The position numbers were made by a program, and so were the translations under genes. A DNA stretch of 44,122 nt, taken from the NCBI RefSeq assembly GCF_012912105.1, contig NZ_QMEA01000041.1, forward strand, positions 1 through 44,122. Direction: 5' to 3'. Under the pieces are notes generated by a model, which was not told where the DNA came from, did not search any database, and saw nothing but the letters and a program-made list of their open reading frames with translations. Shown here in pieces: positions 27,162-35,745 of the stretch; within the stretch, counting starts at the first letter, position 1; each line of letters opens with the position of its first letter. Source of the stretch: Brasilonema sp. UFV-L1 (GTDB lineage: Bacteria; Cyanobacteriota; Cyanobacteriia; Cyanobacteriales; Nostocaceae).

Positions 27162-27992
27162 ATGTTAGATAGCCACCAGCCGACACAAACTTATCGAGTT
27201 GCCTTGGTCATTCAATACCTGGGCACTCATTTTCATGGCTGGCAGAGGCAACTGCAACATCGCACTGTCCAAGAAGAGATAGAAACAGCTATTTCTAAGG
27301 TAGTAGGTCATCCAGTCACACTGTACGGCGCAGGGCGGACTGATGCTGGAGTTCATGCAGCTGCTCAAATGGCACACTTTAACGTCACAAGTGTGATACC
27401 AGCTCACAAATGGGCAACAATTCTTAACGGCTATTTGCCCAAAGATATACTAATTCGAGCTTCAGCAAAAGTAAGTCAAAATTGGCACGCTCGTTTTAGT
27501 GCCACATACCGACGGTATCGTTACACACTTTATAATAAAGAGCTACCAAATTTGTTTGCCAGCCCTTTTAGTTGGCATTATTATCACGCACATCTGGATG
27601 AATCTCTGATCCAAGATGCACTGAAGCCTCTGATTGGACGTCATCACCTAGCTGCTTTTCACCGCGCGAACTCAGGACGCCAGCATTCTTGGGTAGACGT
27701 ACAAGCAGCAGAGTGTGATCGCAACGGACCATTTATCCATATTGAAATTCAAGCAGATGGGTTTTTGTATGGTATGGTGCGGTTATTAGTGGGGATGTTG
27801 GTGCAGGTTGGTTCCAGACAACGGACACTGACTAACTTCACCGACCTTTGGAAACACGAACAACGCCAAGAAGTGAAATATGCCGCGCCCCCTCACGGCT
27901 TATGCTTGTTGCGAGTTGGCTATCCTGATTTCCCCTTCCCCCCAGAGATTTGGTTTGACGCCCAGCCTAAGTTAGTCTTTGGTCAATACTAA
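27162..27992 (+). CDS. truA: tRNA pseudouridine(38-40) synthase
   Basis: TruA (276 residues) isomerises uridines 38-40 in the anticodon arm. It shows YLGTHFHGWQRQ, LYGAGRTDAGVHAAAQ with the catalytic Asp, RFSATYRRYRYTLYN, and FLYGMVRLLVGMLVQVG. It lies in its usual position between rplQ and rplM. Spacing of 41 bases to rplM, in which AATGACCAAAG-type repeats occur. Confidence 0.96.
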   Translation: MLDSHQPTQTYRVALVIQYLGTHFHGWQRQLQHRTVQEEIETAISKVVGHPVTLYGAGRTDAGVHAAAQMAHFNVTSVIPAHKWATILNGYLPKDILIRASAKVSQNWHARFSATYRRYRYTLYNKELPNLFASPFSWHYYHAHLDESLIQDALKPLIGRHHLAAFHRANSGRQHSWVDVQAAECDRNGPFIHIEIQADGFLYGMVRLLVGMLVQVGSRQRTLTNFTDLWKHEQRQEVKYAAPPHGLCLLRVGYPDFPFPPEIWFDAQPKLVFGQY

Positions 27993-28033
27993 TGACCAAA
28001 GACTATTAATAAATGATTAAGGACTATTGACAA

Positions 28034-28495
28034 ATGACAACAAACAAAACATTCCTTCCTCCAGTGGATACTCTAGAGCGCGATTGGTACGTTGTAGACG
28101 CTACCAACCAACGCCTTGGTCGCTTAGCAAGCGAAATCGCCATGATTCTCAGAGGGAAAAAGAAATCCCACTACACCCCTCACATGGACACAGGTGATTT
28201 CGTAATTGTTGTAAATGCTGAAAAAGTGGAAGTCACAGGTAAAAAGCGGACACAAAAACTTTACCGTCGTCACTCCGGTCGTCCCGGTGGAATGAAGACA
28301 GAAACCTTTGACAAACTACAACAACGTTTGCCAGAACGAATTGTAGAACATGCTGTCAAAGGTATGCTACCGAAAAATAGCTTGGGACGGCAGTTGTTTA
28401 CGAAGCTAAAAGTCTACACTGGACCGACTCATCCCCATGCAGCACAAAAACCAAAAGAGTTAAAGATTCAGACAATTCCAGGAGCACAAGACTAA
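28034..28495 (+). CDS. rplM: 50S ribosomal protein L13
   Basis: L13 (153 residues) is one of the earliest assembly proteins. It has [67 protein letters not shown] in pieces, for example [19 protein letters not shown] and [17 protein letters not shown]. Its stop overlaps the rpsI start (TAATG). Confidence 0.98.
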   Translation: MTTNKTFLPPVDTLERDWYVVDATNQRLGRLASEIAMILRGKKKSHYTPHMDTGDFVIVVNAEKVEVTGKKRTQKLYRRHSGRPGGMKTETFDKLQQRLPERIVEHAVKGMLPKNSLGRQLFTKLKVYTGPTHPHAAQKPKELKIQTIPGAQD

Positions 28496-28911
28496 TGCAA
28501 GCAGTAGATAACACTAGCGGTCGTGCCATGTACTGGGGTACGGGTCGTCGTAAATCCGCGATCGCACGGGTTCGCTTAGTTCCCGGAACCGGACAAATGA
28601 TTGTCAATGGCAAACCAGGAGACCTTTACTTTCAATTCAACCCTAACTACATTTCCGTTGCCAAGGCACCCCTAGAAACCCTAGGTTTGGAAAACGAATA
28701 CGACATTCTCGTAAAAGCTGAAGGCGGTGGTTTAACCGGACAATCAGATGCAGTTCGTCTGGGAGTTGCTCGCGCCCTATGCCAACTCGATCCAGCAAAC
28801 CGTCCACCTTTAAAAATTGAAGGCTACCTCACCCGCGATCCACGGGCGAAAGAACGCAAAAAATACGGTTTGCACAAAGCCCGCAAAGCACCTCAGTACT
28901 CCAAGCGTTAA
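28495..28911 (+). CDS. rpsI: 30S ribosomal protein S9
   Basis: S9 (138 residues) reaches the P-site tRNA with its C-terminal tail. It contains [38 protein letters not shown], and ends [24 protein letters not shown] with the terminal Lys-Arg. AGGAG lies inside rplM before the start, so the two are coupled. A second ATG at 28528 exists but the longer form matches the family. Confidence 0.98.
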   Translation: MQAVDNTSGRAMYWGTGRRKSAIARVRLVPGTGQMIVNGKPGDLYFQFNPNYISVAKAPLETLGLENEYDILVKAEGGGLTGQSDAVRLGVARALCQLDPANRPPLKIEGYLTRDPRAKERKKYGLHKARKAPQYSKR

Positions 28912-29057
28912 TCAGACAGTTGCTGAGTATAAAGTCACGAGTGATGAGTGGGTTGACGAGTCAGTCTACTCAGTACTCATGACTTGGAGGTTCTCACAGC
29001 GTTAAGAACCTGAAGCCAAAAGTTATAATATACAATAGATAGACCACGACAAGAAAA

Positions 29058-29297
29058 ATGGCGAAACCAGAGATTCACCCCCAGTGGTATCCAGAAGCAA
29101 AAGTTTACTGCAACGGTCAACATGTGATGACCGTTGGCTCCACTAAGCCAGAATTGCACGTAGATGTTTGGTCTGGAAACCACCCATTCTATACCGGAAC
29201 TCAAAAGATTATTGACACTGAAGGTCGCGTAGAACGCTTCCTCCGTAAATATGGTATGGTTGAAGGCCAATCCAAAGGCAGCAGAAGGAAAAAGTAG
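29058..29297 (+). CDS. rpmE: 50S ribosomal protein L31 (zinc-less type)
   Basis: L31 (79 residues) spans the subunits at bridge B1. It reads KPEIHPQWYPEAKVYCNGQ and DVWSGNHPFYTGTQKIIDTEGRVERF. Of the zinc-binding Cys set only the one in VYCNG is left; the CS-CHPFYTG Cys are replaced by Ser/Asn, so this is a C-minus form, which I believe is usual in cyanobacteria. A terminator-like hairpin follows. Confidence 0.95.
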   Translation: MAKPEIHPQWYPEAKVYCNGQHVMTVGSTKPELHVDVWSGNHPFYTGTQKIIDTEGRVERFLRKYGMVEGQSKGSRRKK

Positions 29298-29316
29298 CGG
29301 ATTGGCTTTAGCTTTT

Positions 29317-29355
29317 AACAACGACCCAGCAAAAGCCGGGTCGATTGTTGTATTT
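29317..29355 (+). terminator. Rho-independent terminator-like hairpin after rpmE
   Basis: AACAACGACCC (29317-29327) pairs with GGGTCGATTGTT (29338-29349) with GC/GC flanking an AAAA loop. It is followed by GTATTT. It lies between rpmE and prfA and may end part of the long transcript. Confidence 0.6.
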
Positions 29356-29401
29356 AATGCTCAAGCCAATTTGCTATTTTTAAGGAGCGACTGTACTGAT
29401 C

Positions 29402-30502
29402 ATGGCTGAAACATACCTGCTGGAGAAATTAAAATCCGTTGAACAAACTTTTCATGAATTGACTCGTCGCCTTGCTGATCCTGATACTGCCAAAAACCCT
29501 GATGAGTATCAAAAAGTAGCAAAGGCACGCTCTTCTTTAGAAGAAGTTGTAGATACCTACGAAACCTGGAAAAACGCCCAGGAAGAATTGGTAGGGGCGC
29601 GTCAGGTACTCAAAGAATCTCAAGGTGACCCAGAACTACAAGAAATGGCAGGCTTGGAAGTTCAAGAACTTGAGGAAAAAATAGAACACTTAGAAAATCG
29701 CTTAAAGATATTGCTATTACCCCGTGACCCCAACGATGATAAAAACATCATGTTGGAAATTCGTGCAGGTACTGGTGGTGATGAAGCAAGTATCTGGGCG
29801 GGAGATTTAGTACGATTGTACTCACGCTATGCTGATACCCAAGGTTGGCGCGTGAAGTTGGTGAGTGAGTCTTTGGCGGAAATGGGCGGCTTTAAAGAAG
29901 CCATTTTGGAAATTCAAGGCGATAGCGTATACAGCAAGCTAAAGTTTGAAGCTGGAGTACATCGCGTGCAGCGTGTACCAGTCACCGAAGCTGGGGGACG
30001 AGTTCATACTTCAACCGCAACTGTGGCGATCATGCCAGAGGTGGATGATGTAGAAATCCACATTGATCCGAAGGATATTGAAATGAGTACTGCCCGTTCT
30101 GGTGGTGCAGGTGGACAAAACGTCAACAAAGTGGAAACAGCAGCTGACTTGTTCCACAAACCGACTGGTATCCGTATTTTCTGTACAGAGGAACGCAGCC
30201 AGTTGCAAAACAAAGAACGGGCAATGCAGATCTTGCGGGCAAAGCTGTATGAAATGAAGTTACGCGAACAACAGGAAGCTGTGACTTCTATGCGGCGATC
30301 GCAAGTAGGTACAGGTTCGCGTTCTGAAAAGATTCGCACTTATAACTACAAAGATAACCGCGCTACTGACCACCGCCTAAATCAAAACTATTCACTTAAC
30401 GCAGTTCTAGAAGGCGAACTTGAAGACATTATTCAAGCTTGTATTTCTCAAGATCAGCAAGAACGTTTAGCGGAACTCGCTGCTTCTGGTGCTAATAGTT
30501 AA
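29402..30502 (+). CDS. prfA: Peptide chain release factor 1
   Basis: RF1 (366 residues) reads UAA and UAG and releases the finished chain. It has the GGQ loop in [17 protein letters not shown], where the Gln is the methylation target. The anticodon-like tripeptide region lies in the middle ([19 protein letters not shown]). AAGGAG is 14 bases upstream. It is the last gene of the cluster. Confidence 0.98.
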   Translation: MAETYLLEKLKSVEQTFHELTRRLADPDTAKNPDEYQKVAKARSSLEEVVDTYETWKNAQEELVGARQVLKESQGDPELQEMAGLEVQELEEKIEHLENRLKILLLPRDPNDDKNIMLEIRAGTGGDEASIWAGDLVRLYSRYADTQGWRVKLVSESLAEMGGFKEAILEIQGDSVYSKLKFEAGVHRVQRVPVTEAGGRVHTSTATVAIMPEVDDVEIHIDPKDIEMSTARSGGAGGQNVNKVETAADLFHKPTGIRIFCTEERSQLQNKERAMQILRAKLYEMKLREQQEAVTSMRRSQVGTGSRSEKIRTYNYKDNRATDHRLNQNYSLNAVLEGELEDIIQACISQDQQERLAELAASGANS

Positions 30503-30616
30503 TCTTTAAAAGATGAAACTGTAACTTAATTTCTCGACAAAGCTACCTATTGCTACTGATGTTTGGGTAGCTTTGTGGTATTCTTTCGGTTTTTAAGACT
30601 TACAAATGGTCTTTTG

Positions 30617-31051
30617 ATGGTCACAATTAGATCAGATAGTGAAAAAGATTTATGTCACAAAGAATATCGATGGTTTAAAGTACTGTTGACTCAGCAAGAG
30701 TTAGACAAGCTTCAAGCTTATGCTAACAGTCAAGGTTGGAACATGTCGCAAACATTTCAAGAATGGATTAAAGGTATCCCATTAGAGAAAATTATGAGTG
30801 AGATTGTGAACTCCGAAGAATTAAAGTATCCCGAACAAGTCGAACAAGATAAGTTACAAGAACCTAGTATTGAAAACAACAATAACAAAAAAGATAACGC
30901 TTTAATAGAAACTGCTGAGCTACTAAGTGCAGTAGGTGATTTGACGCATGATGCCTATATCAATACAGTACGCCAAGCACGGTTTTTTGTTAAGTTTCTA
31001 CACAAACAAATCAAACCATCCCAAGAAGAAGGCGATCGCTCTAAGAGTTAG
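30617..31051 (+). CDS. Conserved hypothetical protein (possible RHH-like N terminus)
   Basis: This 144-residue protein is not recognised. The start at 30617 (MVTIRSDSEKD) is preferred to an open extension to 30563 that is hydrophobic and poorly placed. WFKVLLTQQELDKLQAYAN followed by GWNMSQTFQEWI has the beta-helix-helix spacing of ribbon-helix-helix proteins, but the match is loose. The middle is Asn/Glu/Lys-rich (ENNNNKKDN) and probably disordered; the C terminus is helical and basic. It lies 68 bases before a DUF29 gene on the same strand, and they may be cotranscribed. Confidence 0.6.
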   Translation: MVTIRSDSEKDLCHKEYRWFKVLLTQQELDKLQAYANSQGWNMSQTFQEWIKGIPLEKIMSEIVNSEELKYPEQVEQDKLQEPSIENNNNKKDNALIETAELLSAVGDLTHDAYINTVRQARFFVKFLHKQIKPSQEEGDRSKS

Positions 31052-31119
31052 AGAGAATGTTTTTTGCAGCGCCGAAAATCCGCCACAATAGAAGTTGCCC
31101 AACAATTGAGGCACTGGTT

Positions 31120-31548
31120 ATGGAAGAATTACTAGAGTTAAAAGATTTGTTGCTCAAAGGAGATGTTCAAGGGGCGTTGGTCATTGTTGAAGAATTAGAA
31201 GAGATGAGCCGTAACGATATAATCAAGACAATTCGTAGCTATGCCGTAATTCTGCTGTTGCATTTGGTTAAACAGCAAGCTGAAAATCGCACAACTCGCT
31301 CTTGGGATGTCTCTATTCGTAATTCAGTTCGGGAAATTCAAAGGGAAAACAAGCGTCGCAAAGCAGGCGGTTATTATTTAACTACTGAAGAATTGCTGGA
31401 AACCTTACAAGAAGCTTACTTAAATGCAATTGATGAAGCTTCCCTAGAAGTAGAAGAAGGACGTTATCAACCAGAAGAATTAGAACAACTAATTAACCGA
31501 GAAGAAATTATAAATCGCGCAACAGCTTTGATTTCACCACAAGAGTAA
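31120..31548 (+). CDS. DUF29 family protein
   Basis: The 142-residue protein starts MEELLELKDLLLKGD and has ALVIVEELEEMSRNDIIKTIRSYAVILLLHLVKQQ, then RTTRSWDVSIRNSVREIQRENKRRK and a YYLTTEELLETLQEAY C-terminal helix. This is the DUF29 pattern, common in cyanobacteria and of unknown role. The open frame extends to 31057, but the MEELLEL start fits the family. It is 6 bases from the TTG start of tlyA, so the two are probably in one operon. Confidence 0.85.
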   Translation: MEELLELKDLLLKGDVQGALVIVEELEEMSRNDIIKTIRSYAVILLLHLVKQQAENRTTRSWDVSIRNSVREIQRENKRRKAGGYYLTTEELLETLQEAYLNAIDEASLEVEEGRYQPEELEQLINREEIINRATALISPQE

Positions 31549-31554
31549 AGATAA

Positions 31555-32391
31555 TTGGTTAAAAAACGACTCGATACACTCTTAGTAGAACTTAATTTAT
31601 GTTCTTCCCGCGCCCTAGCACAGCGACTTATTCAAGCGGGGGAAGTGACTGTTGATAGTCAGATAATTGACAAGCCAGGTACAGAAGTTGATCTTGCGGC
31701 GCAAATTCAAATTAAAGAGCGATCGCGCTTTGTTTCCAGAGGCGGAGAGAAGTTAGCAAAAGCATTGGAAGTGTTTGCTATTCCTGTGGAAGGGCGCATT
31801 TGTTTTGATGGTGGTATTTCTACAGGTGGTTTCACTGATTGTCTTCTGCAAGCTGGCGCAAAGCTAGTTTACGGCGTTGATGTCGGTTATGGACAAGTTG
31901 ACTGGGGTTTACGAAATGATTCTCGTGTGATTTTGAAGGAACGCACGAATTTACGGTATCTAAAGCCAGAAGAGTTGTATGGTGTACCCCCCCTAACCCC
32001 CCCTTATAAAGGGGGGGAATCTGCTGATTTGGCGGTGGTGGATGTGTCGTTTATTTCCTTAACCAAGATTTTGCCTGCTTTGTGGCAGCTGCTGCAATCT
32101 CCCCGTGAAGCTGTGTTGTTGGTGAAACCCCAGTTTGAAGTGGGAAAAAATCGCGTTGGTAAAAAAGGCGTTGTGCGTGATTCTAAAGACCAAGCCGAGG
32201 CAATTTTTCAGGTGTTGCAAGCGGCTGGTGAATTAGGATGGAAGTACAAAGGTTTAACTTGGTCACCTGTGACTGGTCCTGCTGGGAATATAGAGTATCT
32301 GTTATGGCTGGGAATGGAGAGTGAAACTTCAGCGCCTGATTTAGAAACTGTTCATCAGATAACGATATTAGCTGCATCTAAGTTGCGGTGA
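31555..32391 (+). CDS. tlyA: TlyA-family rRNA (cytidine-2'-O)-methyltransferase/hemolysin A homologue
   Basis: The 278-residue protein has an N-terminal S4 RNA-binding domain (KKRLDTLLVELNLCSSRALAQRLI, AGEVTVD) and a SAM-binding FtsJ-like domain (FDGGISTGGFTDCLLQAGA, VYGVDVGYGQV, DLAVVDVSFISL, VLLVKPQFEVG). It should 2'-O-methylate cytidines in rRNA. The start is TTG. An insert PPLTPPYKGG near residue 145-155 is encoded by a common palindromic repeat (31985-32020). The stop TGA (32389-32391) lies inside the right end of an adjacent IS (TTCAC on the minus strand), so the last codons may be changed. Confidence 0.9.
   Translation: MVKKRLDTLLVELNLCSSRALAQRLIQAGEVTVDSQIIDKPGTEVDLAAQIQIKERSRFVSRGGEKLAKALEVFAIPVEGRICFDGGISTGGFTDCLLQAGAKLVYGVDVGYGQVDWGLRNDSRVILKERTNLRYLKPEELYGVPPLTPPYKGGESADLAVVDVSFISLTKILPALWQLLQSPREAVLLVKPQFEVGKNRVGKKGVVRDSKDQAEAIFQVLQAAGELGWKYKGLTWSPVTGPAGNIEYLLWLGMESETSAPDLETVHQITILAASKLR
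31985..32020 (+). repeat. CCCCCCTAACCCCCCCTT-type palindromic repeat, in frame within tlyA
   Basis: CCCCCCCTT (31997-32005) pairs with AAGGGGGGG (32009-32017) around ATA, preceded by another C-run and TAA. This is a well-known kind of cyanobacterial intergenic palindrome. Here it is read in frame as PPLTPPYKGG, between the SAM-binding strands of TlyA. Confidence 0.85.
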
Positions 32392-32440
32392 AGTACCCCT
32401 AGTTCCGCTACGGAACACTCGGGGCTTCCTGCCCTGAACC
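32388..32440 (-). ncRNA. Putative omega RNA scaffold/right-end of the tnpB element
   Basis: In IS200/IS605 elements the guide RNA comes from the 3' end of tnpB and the right end. Here the imperfect hairpin 32396-32422 and TTCAC terminus fit. A guide, if made, would be the minus-strand sequence just beyond 32388 (about 32368-32387), which is antisense to the 3' end of tlyA. RNA production is not shown by sequence alone. Confidence 0.45.
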
Positions 32441-33586
32441 AGTACTCCGGTTCATACCTAGTCTTTCAACTAGCTGGTCAGGCGTAAATTTCTCCTCTTC
32501 CAGGAGTATTTTTGATTCAGAGAACAGCATGAGATTGAGGGCGGCGTTCACATCTCTATCCCAAACTATTGAGCATTCTGGACATTCCCATTCACGAATA
32601 GCAAGAGTTAGATCCTCCTTAATGTAGCCACAATTAGAGCATCGTTTAGAACTGGGGAAGAACCTGTCTACATAGTGAATTTCACATCCGTAGATATCAC
32701 CTTTGTACTCCAACATGGTCAGGAAATTTCCCCAAGCTACATCACTAATCTGTTTTGCTAACTTACGGTTCTTTACCATTCCCTTGATATTAAGACTTTC
32801 GGCTGAGATTGTTTGATTCTCACAAGTCAGCTTTAGACTTATTTTGTGTTGATAATCTTGCCTTTGGTTAGCAACTTTCTCATGAATTTTAGCAACAGTT
32901 AATCTAGTTTTAGCACGATTGTTAGAATCTTTCTGCTTTCTGCTTAACCTCCTTTGTCTTATTTTTAGTCTGCGTAATGACTTTTGAAAATATCTAGGGT
33001 TCTCAAACTTTTCACCCTTTGATGTAATAGCAAAATCTTTCAGTCCTAAATCAAGACCTATCTTGCTCCCATTCAACGGTGAATGATGTATATCTTGTTC
33101 GGTAACTATTGAAGCGTAGTATTTACCAGATGGTGTTTTAGATATAGTTACATTCTTTGGTGTACCCAATAGCTCCTGATGAATCACCATCTTGATAGGT
33201 GTCATCTTTGGTAGTCTGATAAAACCGTTCTCATCTATTGAGAAATGCTGTGGTACTCTAAACGATTGCCGATTACTTTTCTTCTTAAAATTTGGGAATC
33301 CTCCTAGCTTTTTAAAAAATCTGACAAATGCTGACTCTAAATCTTTGAGGGTTTGTTGTAGTGATTGGGAATTGACTTCTTTAAGCCATTCAAATTCAGA
33401 CTTGAGAGCAACCAAAAGTTTTGCCCATTCTTTATATCGCAGAGATTTTTTAGACTCTGCGTAAACATCAGTGGTCACTCTCAAAAAATGGTTGTATACA
33501 AATCTGGAGCAACCAAAGCACTTTGCCAAAAATACTGATTGCTCATTGTTCGGATAGATTCTAAATTTGTACGCTTTATTTCCCAT
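32408..33586 (-). CDS. tnpB: TnpB, RNA-guided endonuclease of IS200/IS605 family
   Basis: The 392-residue protein has the full TnpB plan: an N-terminal helix-turn-helix start (KAYKFRIYPNNEQ, CSRFVYNHFL), a wedge region, then a RuvC core with Asp179 (IGLDLGLKD), Glu263 (AESLNIKG), a zinc ribbon (CSNCG ... CPEC), and Asp345 (DRDVNAA). All three catalytic residues are kept, so it may be an active RNA-guided nuclease. The last residues (STGSGQEAPSVP) are encoded by right-end sequence. No tnpA accompanies it, so movement would need a partner in trans. Confidence 0.93.
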   Translation of the reverse strand: MGNKAYKFRIYPNNEQSVFLAKCFGCSRFVYNHFLRVTTDVYAESKKSLRYKEWAKLLVALKSEFEWLKEVNSQSLQQTLKDLESAFVRFFKKLGGFPNFKKKSNRQSFRVPQHFSIDENGFIRLPKMTPIKMVIHQELLGTPKNVTISKTPSGKYYASIVTEQDIHHSPLNGSKIGLDLGLKDFAITSKGEKFENPRYFQKSLRRLKIRQRRLSRKQKDSNNRAKTRLTVAKIHEKVANQRQDYQHKISLKLTCENQTISAESLNIKGMVKNRKLAKQISDVAWGNFLTMLEYKGDIYGCEIHYVDRFFPSSKRCSNCGYIKEDLTLAIREWECPECSIVWDRDVNAALNLMLFSESKILLEEEKFTPDQLVERLGMNRSTGSGQEAPSVP

Positions 33587-33609
33587 AGTTTGGATTCTAC
33601 AACACTTAT

Positions 33610-33845
33610 CTTTTTCGTGTCAGCGTCTGCAAAACGAACACTTACACGAGTCAATGCTAAATCGTGCTGAAGCAGAACATCCTACACAGACAGATGCTAT
33701 GACTCAAGAAGAAGCACGGGAGTTGATGGTACAGCAACGTCATCATGAAAAACACTTGCATGAGTCAATGCTGAACCGTGCGGAAGCTGAGGTCGGATTG
33801 CTTGGTGATAACACTAACTTTTCTCAAGAGTGTAGTCTTCATTGA
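33610..33845 (+). pseudogene. Gene fragment with duplicated HLHESMLNRAEAE motif
   Basis: The plus-strand frame carries NEHLHESMLNRAEAE twice (about 33637-33681 and 33744-33792), separated by TDAMTQEEARELMVQQRHHEK. Such a repeat looks like a real small protein family, but its beginning would lie in or before the tnpB element, and the first codons found in frame are IS sequence. An ATG at 33699 could start a 48-residue product. Not a known family to me. It overlaps the 3' end of the GTPase gene by 7 bases in convergent orientation. Confidence 0.45.
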
Positions 33846-35209
33846 CGAACAGATGTACGGTTAAAAGAAAACTCCAACTCTTGCCGCAAACGATACAAAA
33901 TTGTATTTGGTTCCACCTCGGAGAGTATTTCTTGAATGACTGTACTTGCTCCTAATTGTCCCCAAGAGCAACCTCTTTCCAGATAAACCTGCGCTGCTTT
34001 TCCCACAGCGTATGCCCCATAACCTGCAATACCACCTTGGGTGATTGCAGTTCCAGCATAAGCAGTGATATTTATTGGGTTTTCTCCAGAAGCAATTGCA
34101 GCAGTACTTTTACCAAAACCTAACAGTAAACTGCTACCTAGTTCTCCCAGCAGTAAGCCACCAGAACTCAATAAAATCGTTTTTAAAATCTTTCCTGCTT
34201 GGTAGCTAGTTATCGGTAAGCCATACAGGCGTGCTAGCGAGCGAATTAAAGCTAAATCGGCAATAGTTCCGCCTAGGATATCTAAGAAGGCGATGGGATT
34301 TAGTCCTACTGCTAAAGCTTTGTATTTGGTATATTGCCAAATTAAGTCTTCTGCTTGTTGTTGGCGTAAGTCGAGAGTTTTTTGGGCGATCGCCTCTTGT
34401 GCATCCCGTGCTTGGATGAGTGCGTTTAAAGCCAAGAGCGATCGCCCTTCACGATTAAGAATTTTAAGAATTGTTTCTTTGAGTTCGTCTATTTGTGGCG
34501 GTAGAGTCTCCCATTCATGTGCAACACCACCATCAGACCATTCTACACGCACTTCCATCGGTGCAGGTTCCGCCGCCACCATGACAATTTCATCCGGTTG
34601 TAAGGGTTTTCCTTGGGGATTTCCTGCGCCCAACTGTTGTAAATTATTGTAAATTGCTGTTTTATCTGTATCTGGGTAAAGGTCTATTTTGTTAAAAACC
34701 AAAATCAGAGGTTTCTGCGCCTCACGTAATTCACACAGCATCTGATACTCAGTGCGAGTGATATCACCAGACACGACAAATAAAATTAAATCTGCCTGAC
34801 GCATAACTTCTCGTGCCATTTGTGCCCGAGATTCACCCTCAATTTCATCTAATCCTGGTGTATCAATTAACTCTACCTGCACCTTACCACTAGGATTCCA
34901 GCGTACAGAACGAGGATACTGAGTCACACCGTTAAGGGGACCAGTTTGTAATATCTTTTGTCCCAGTAAAGCATTCAACACCGCTGACTTTCCACGACTC
35001 ACCAAACCAAACGCAGCGATACGAATCACGTTATAGTCTAGTTTGTTGAGTGTTGAGGTCAAAACCTCTAATTCTGGTTTGACCAAACCTGCTAATTGTG
35101 AGTTGGATGACGACTGTCCTGGTTTGCGAAGATTTCCATACCAAGACAGTGCTTGCCTAAGACTAGCACGCGCACGGTTTAAGTGAGTTTCTTGCAGGTT
35201 CTTTGACAC
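33839..35209 (-). CDS. Dynamin-like GTPase with DUF697 domain
   Basis: The 456-residue protein has GTPase motifs: P-loop GLVSRGKSAVLNALLG (about 68-83), Thr in the NGVTQYPRSVRW switch, DTPGLDEIEG (G3), and VFNKIDL (G4). The C-terminal half has long hydrophobic helices (PIAFLDILGGTIADLALIRSLARLYG, LLSSGGLLLGELGSSLLLGF, AYAGTAITQGGIAGYGAY), matching the DUF697 membrane-linked region. It probably acts at membranes. The start is GTG. Function of these cyanobacterial GTPases is not settled. Nearby genes give no operon link. Confidence 0.88.
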   Translation of the reverse strand: MSKNLQETHLNRARASLRQALSWYGNLRKPGQSSSNSQLAGLVKPELEVLTSTLNKLDYNVIRIAAFGLVSRGKSAVLNALLGQKILQTGPLNGVTQYPRSVRWNPSGKVQVELIDTPGLDEIEGESRAQMAREVMRQADLILFVVSGDITRTEYQMLCELREAQKPLILVFNKIDLYPDTDKTAIYNNLQQLGAGNPQGKPLQPDEIVMVAAEPAPMEVRVEWSDGGVAHEWETLPPQIDELKETILKILNREGRSLLALNALIQARDAQEAIAQKTLDLRQQQAEDLIWQYTKYKALAVGLNPIAFLDILGGTIADLALIRSLARLYGLPITSYQAGKILKTILLSSGGLLLGELGSSLLLGFGKSTAAIASGENPINITAYAGTAITQGGIAGYGAYAVGKAAQVYLERGCSWGQLGASTVIQEILSEVEPNTILYRLRQELEFSFNRTSVRQ

Positions 35210-35320
35210 TGAGTTAGGTTGAGTTAAAGCTATATCAATTTTAGATTTTAGATTTCAAATTGGAAAAATCAAGCTAAAGGTCATCCTGGAAGAGCAAACG
35301 ATTTTGTGGTCGGGAGGCGG

Positions 35321-35701
35321 TTATCCCGGAACAGCAGGCACCTCTCGAAGTAAGTCAGGTTCGTTGTGTACAAATGTAATTTGCAATGTCCCTACGAGTT
35401 CTTTCTCTTTCAGTCTTGAATCATTAGCAGGCATGAGTTGTTCTAGGCTTTCTTGGCTCAAATGCAGACCAGTCTCTTGCAAAAATGCAGCGAGTTTGTC
35501 CAAGTTGGCGATCGGCACCTCAAAGTTGATACAGGTTAAGATGTTCGAGTACAGGTGGAAGTCAGTAATCCAACCTCCTGCACGGGTTATCGCCTCACTC
35601 ACACAAGCAGTCATCCCAATCCGTTCTGCTTTGGTAAACCCATCCAGGCGTAGAAACTTTTGCTCAAACACAAGGTAACCTCCGAAGTGAATCAGCTCCA
35701 A
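35321..35701 (-). CDS. Conserved hypothetical protein
   Basis: This 126-residue protein is not assigned. It starts LELIHFGGYLVFEQKF from a TTG; GGAGG followed by a GTG at codon 11 (35671) is an alternative start with an excellent Shine-Dalgarno. The middle reads MTACVSEAITRAGGWITDFHLYSN, with a mixed alpha-beta look, and ends VHNEPDLLREVPAVPG. No motifs for catalysis or metal are seen. It is 44 bases downstream of the P-loop gene on the same strand and could share a transcript. Confidence 0.6.
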   Translation of the reverse strand: MELIHFGGYLVFEQKFLRLDGFTKAERIGMTACVSEAITRAGGWITDFHLYSNILTCINFEVPIANLDKLAAFLQETGLHLSQESLEQLMPANDSRLKEKELVGTLQITFVHNEPDLLREVPAVPG

Positions 35702-35745
35702 TATAGGGAAGTGACAACAGAGTCGTCTTCATCCTGTAAGGTCAC

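Larger units (their letters stand above)
32388..33600 (-). mobile_element. IS200/IS605-type element with tnpB only
   Basis: The element contains one gene, tnpB, on the minus strand and no tnpA. Its right end is seen on the minus strand as GGAAGCCCC, a hairpin (TTCCG/CGGAA with CCCC/GGGG) and TACTTCAC ending at 32388. The left boundary cannot be fixed exactly; it lies between the tnpB start (33586) and the gene fragment beginning near 33610. The final five bases overlap the tlyA stop codon. Confidence 0.7.

Noticed and set aside
35304-35678. Plus-strand frame opposite the hypothetical gene at 35321-35701
   Set aside because: The Ser/Arg-rich product looks like an antisense shadow; the minus-strand protein has a balanced composition and coherent secondary structure.
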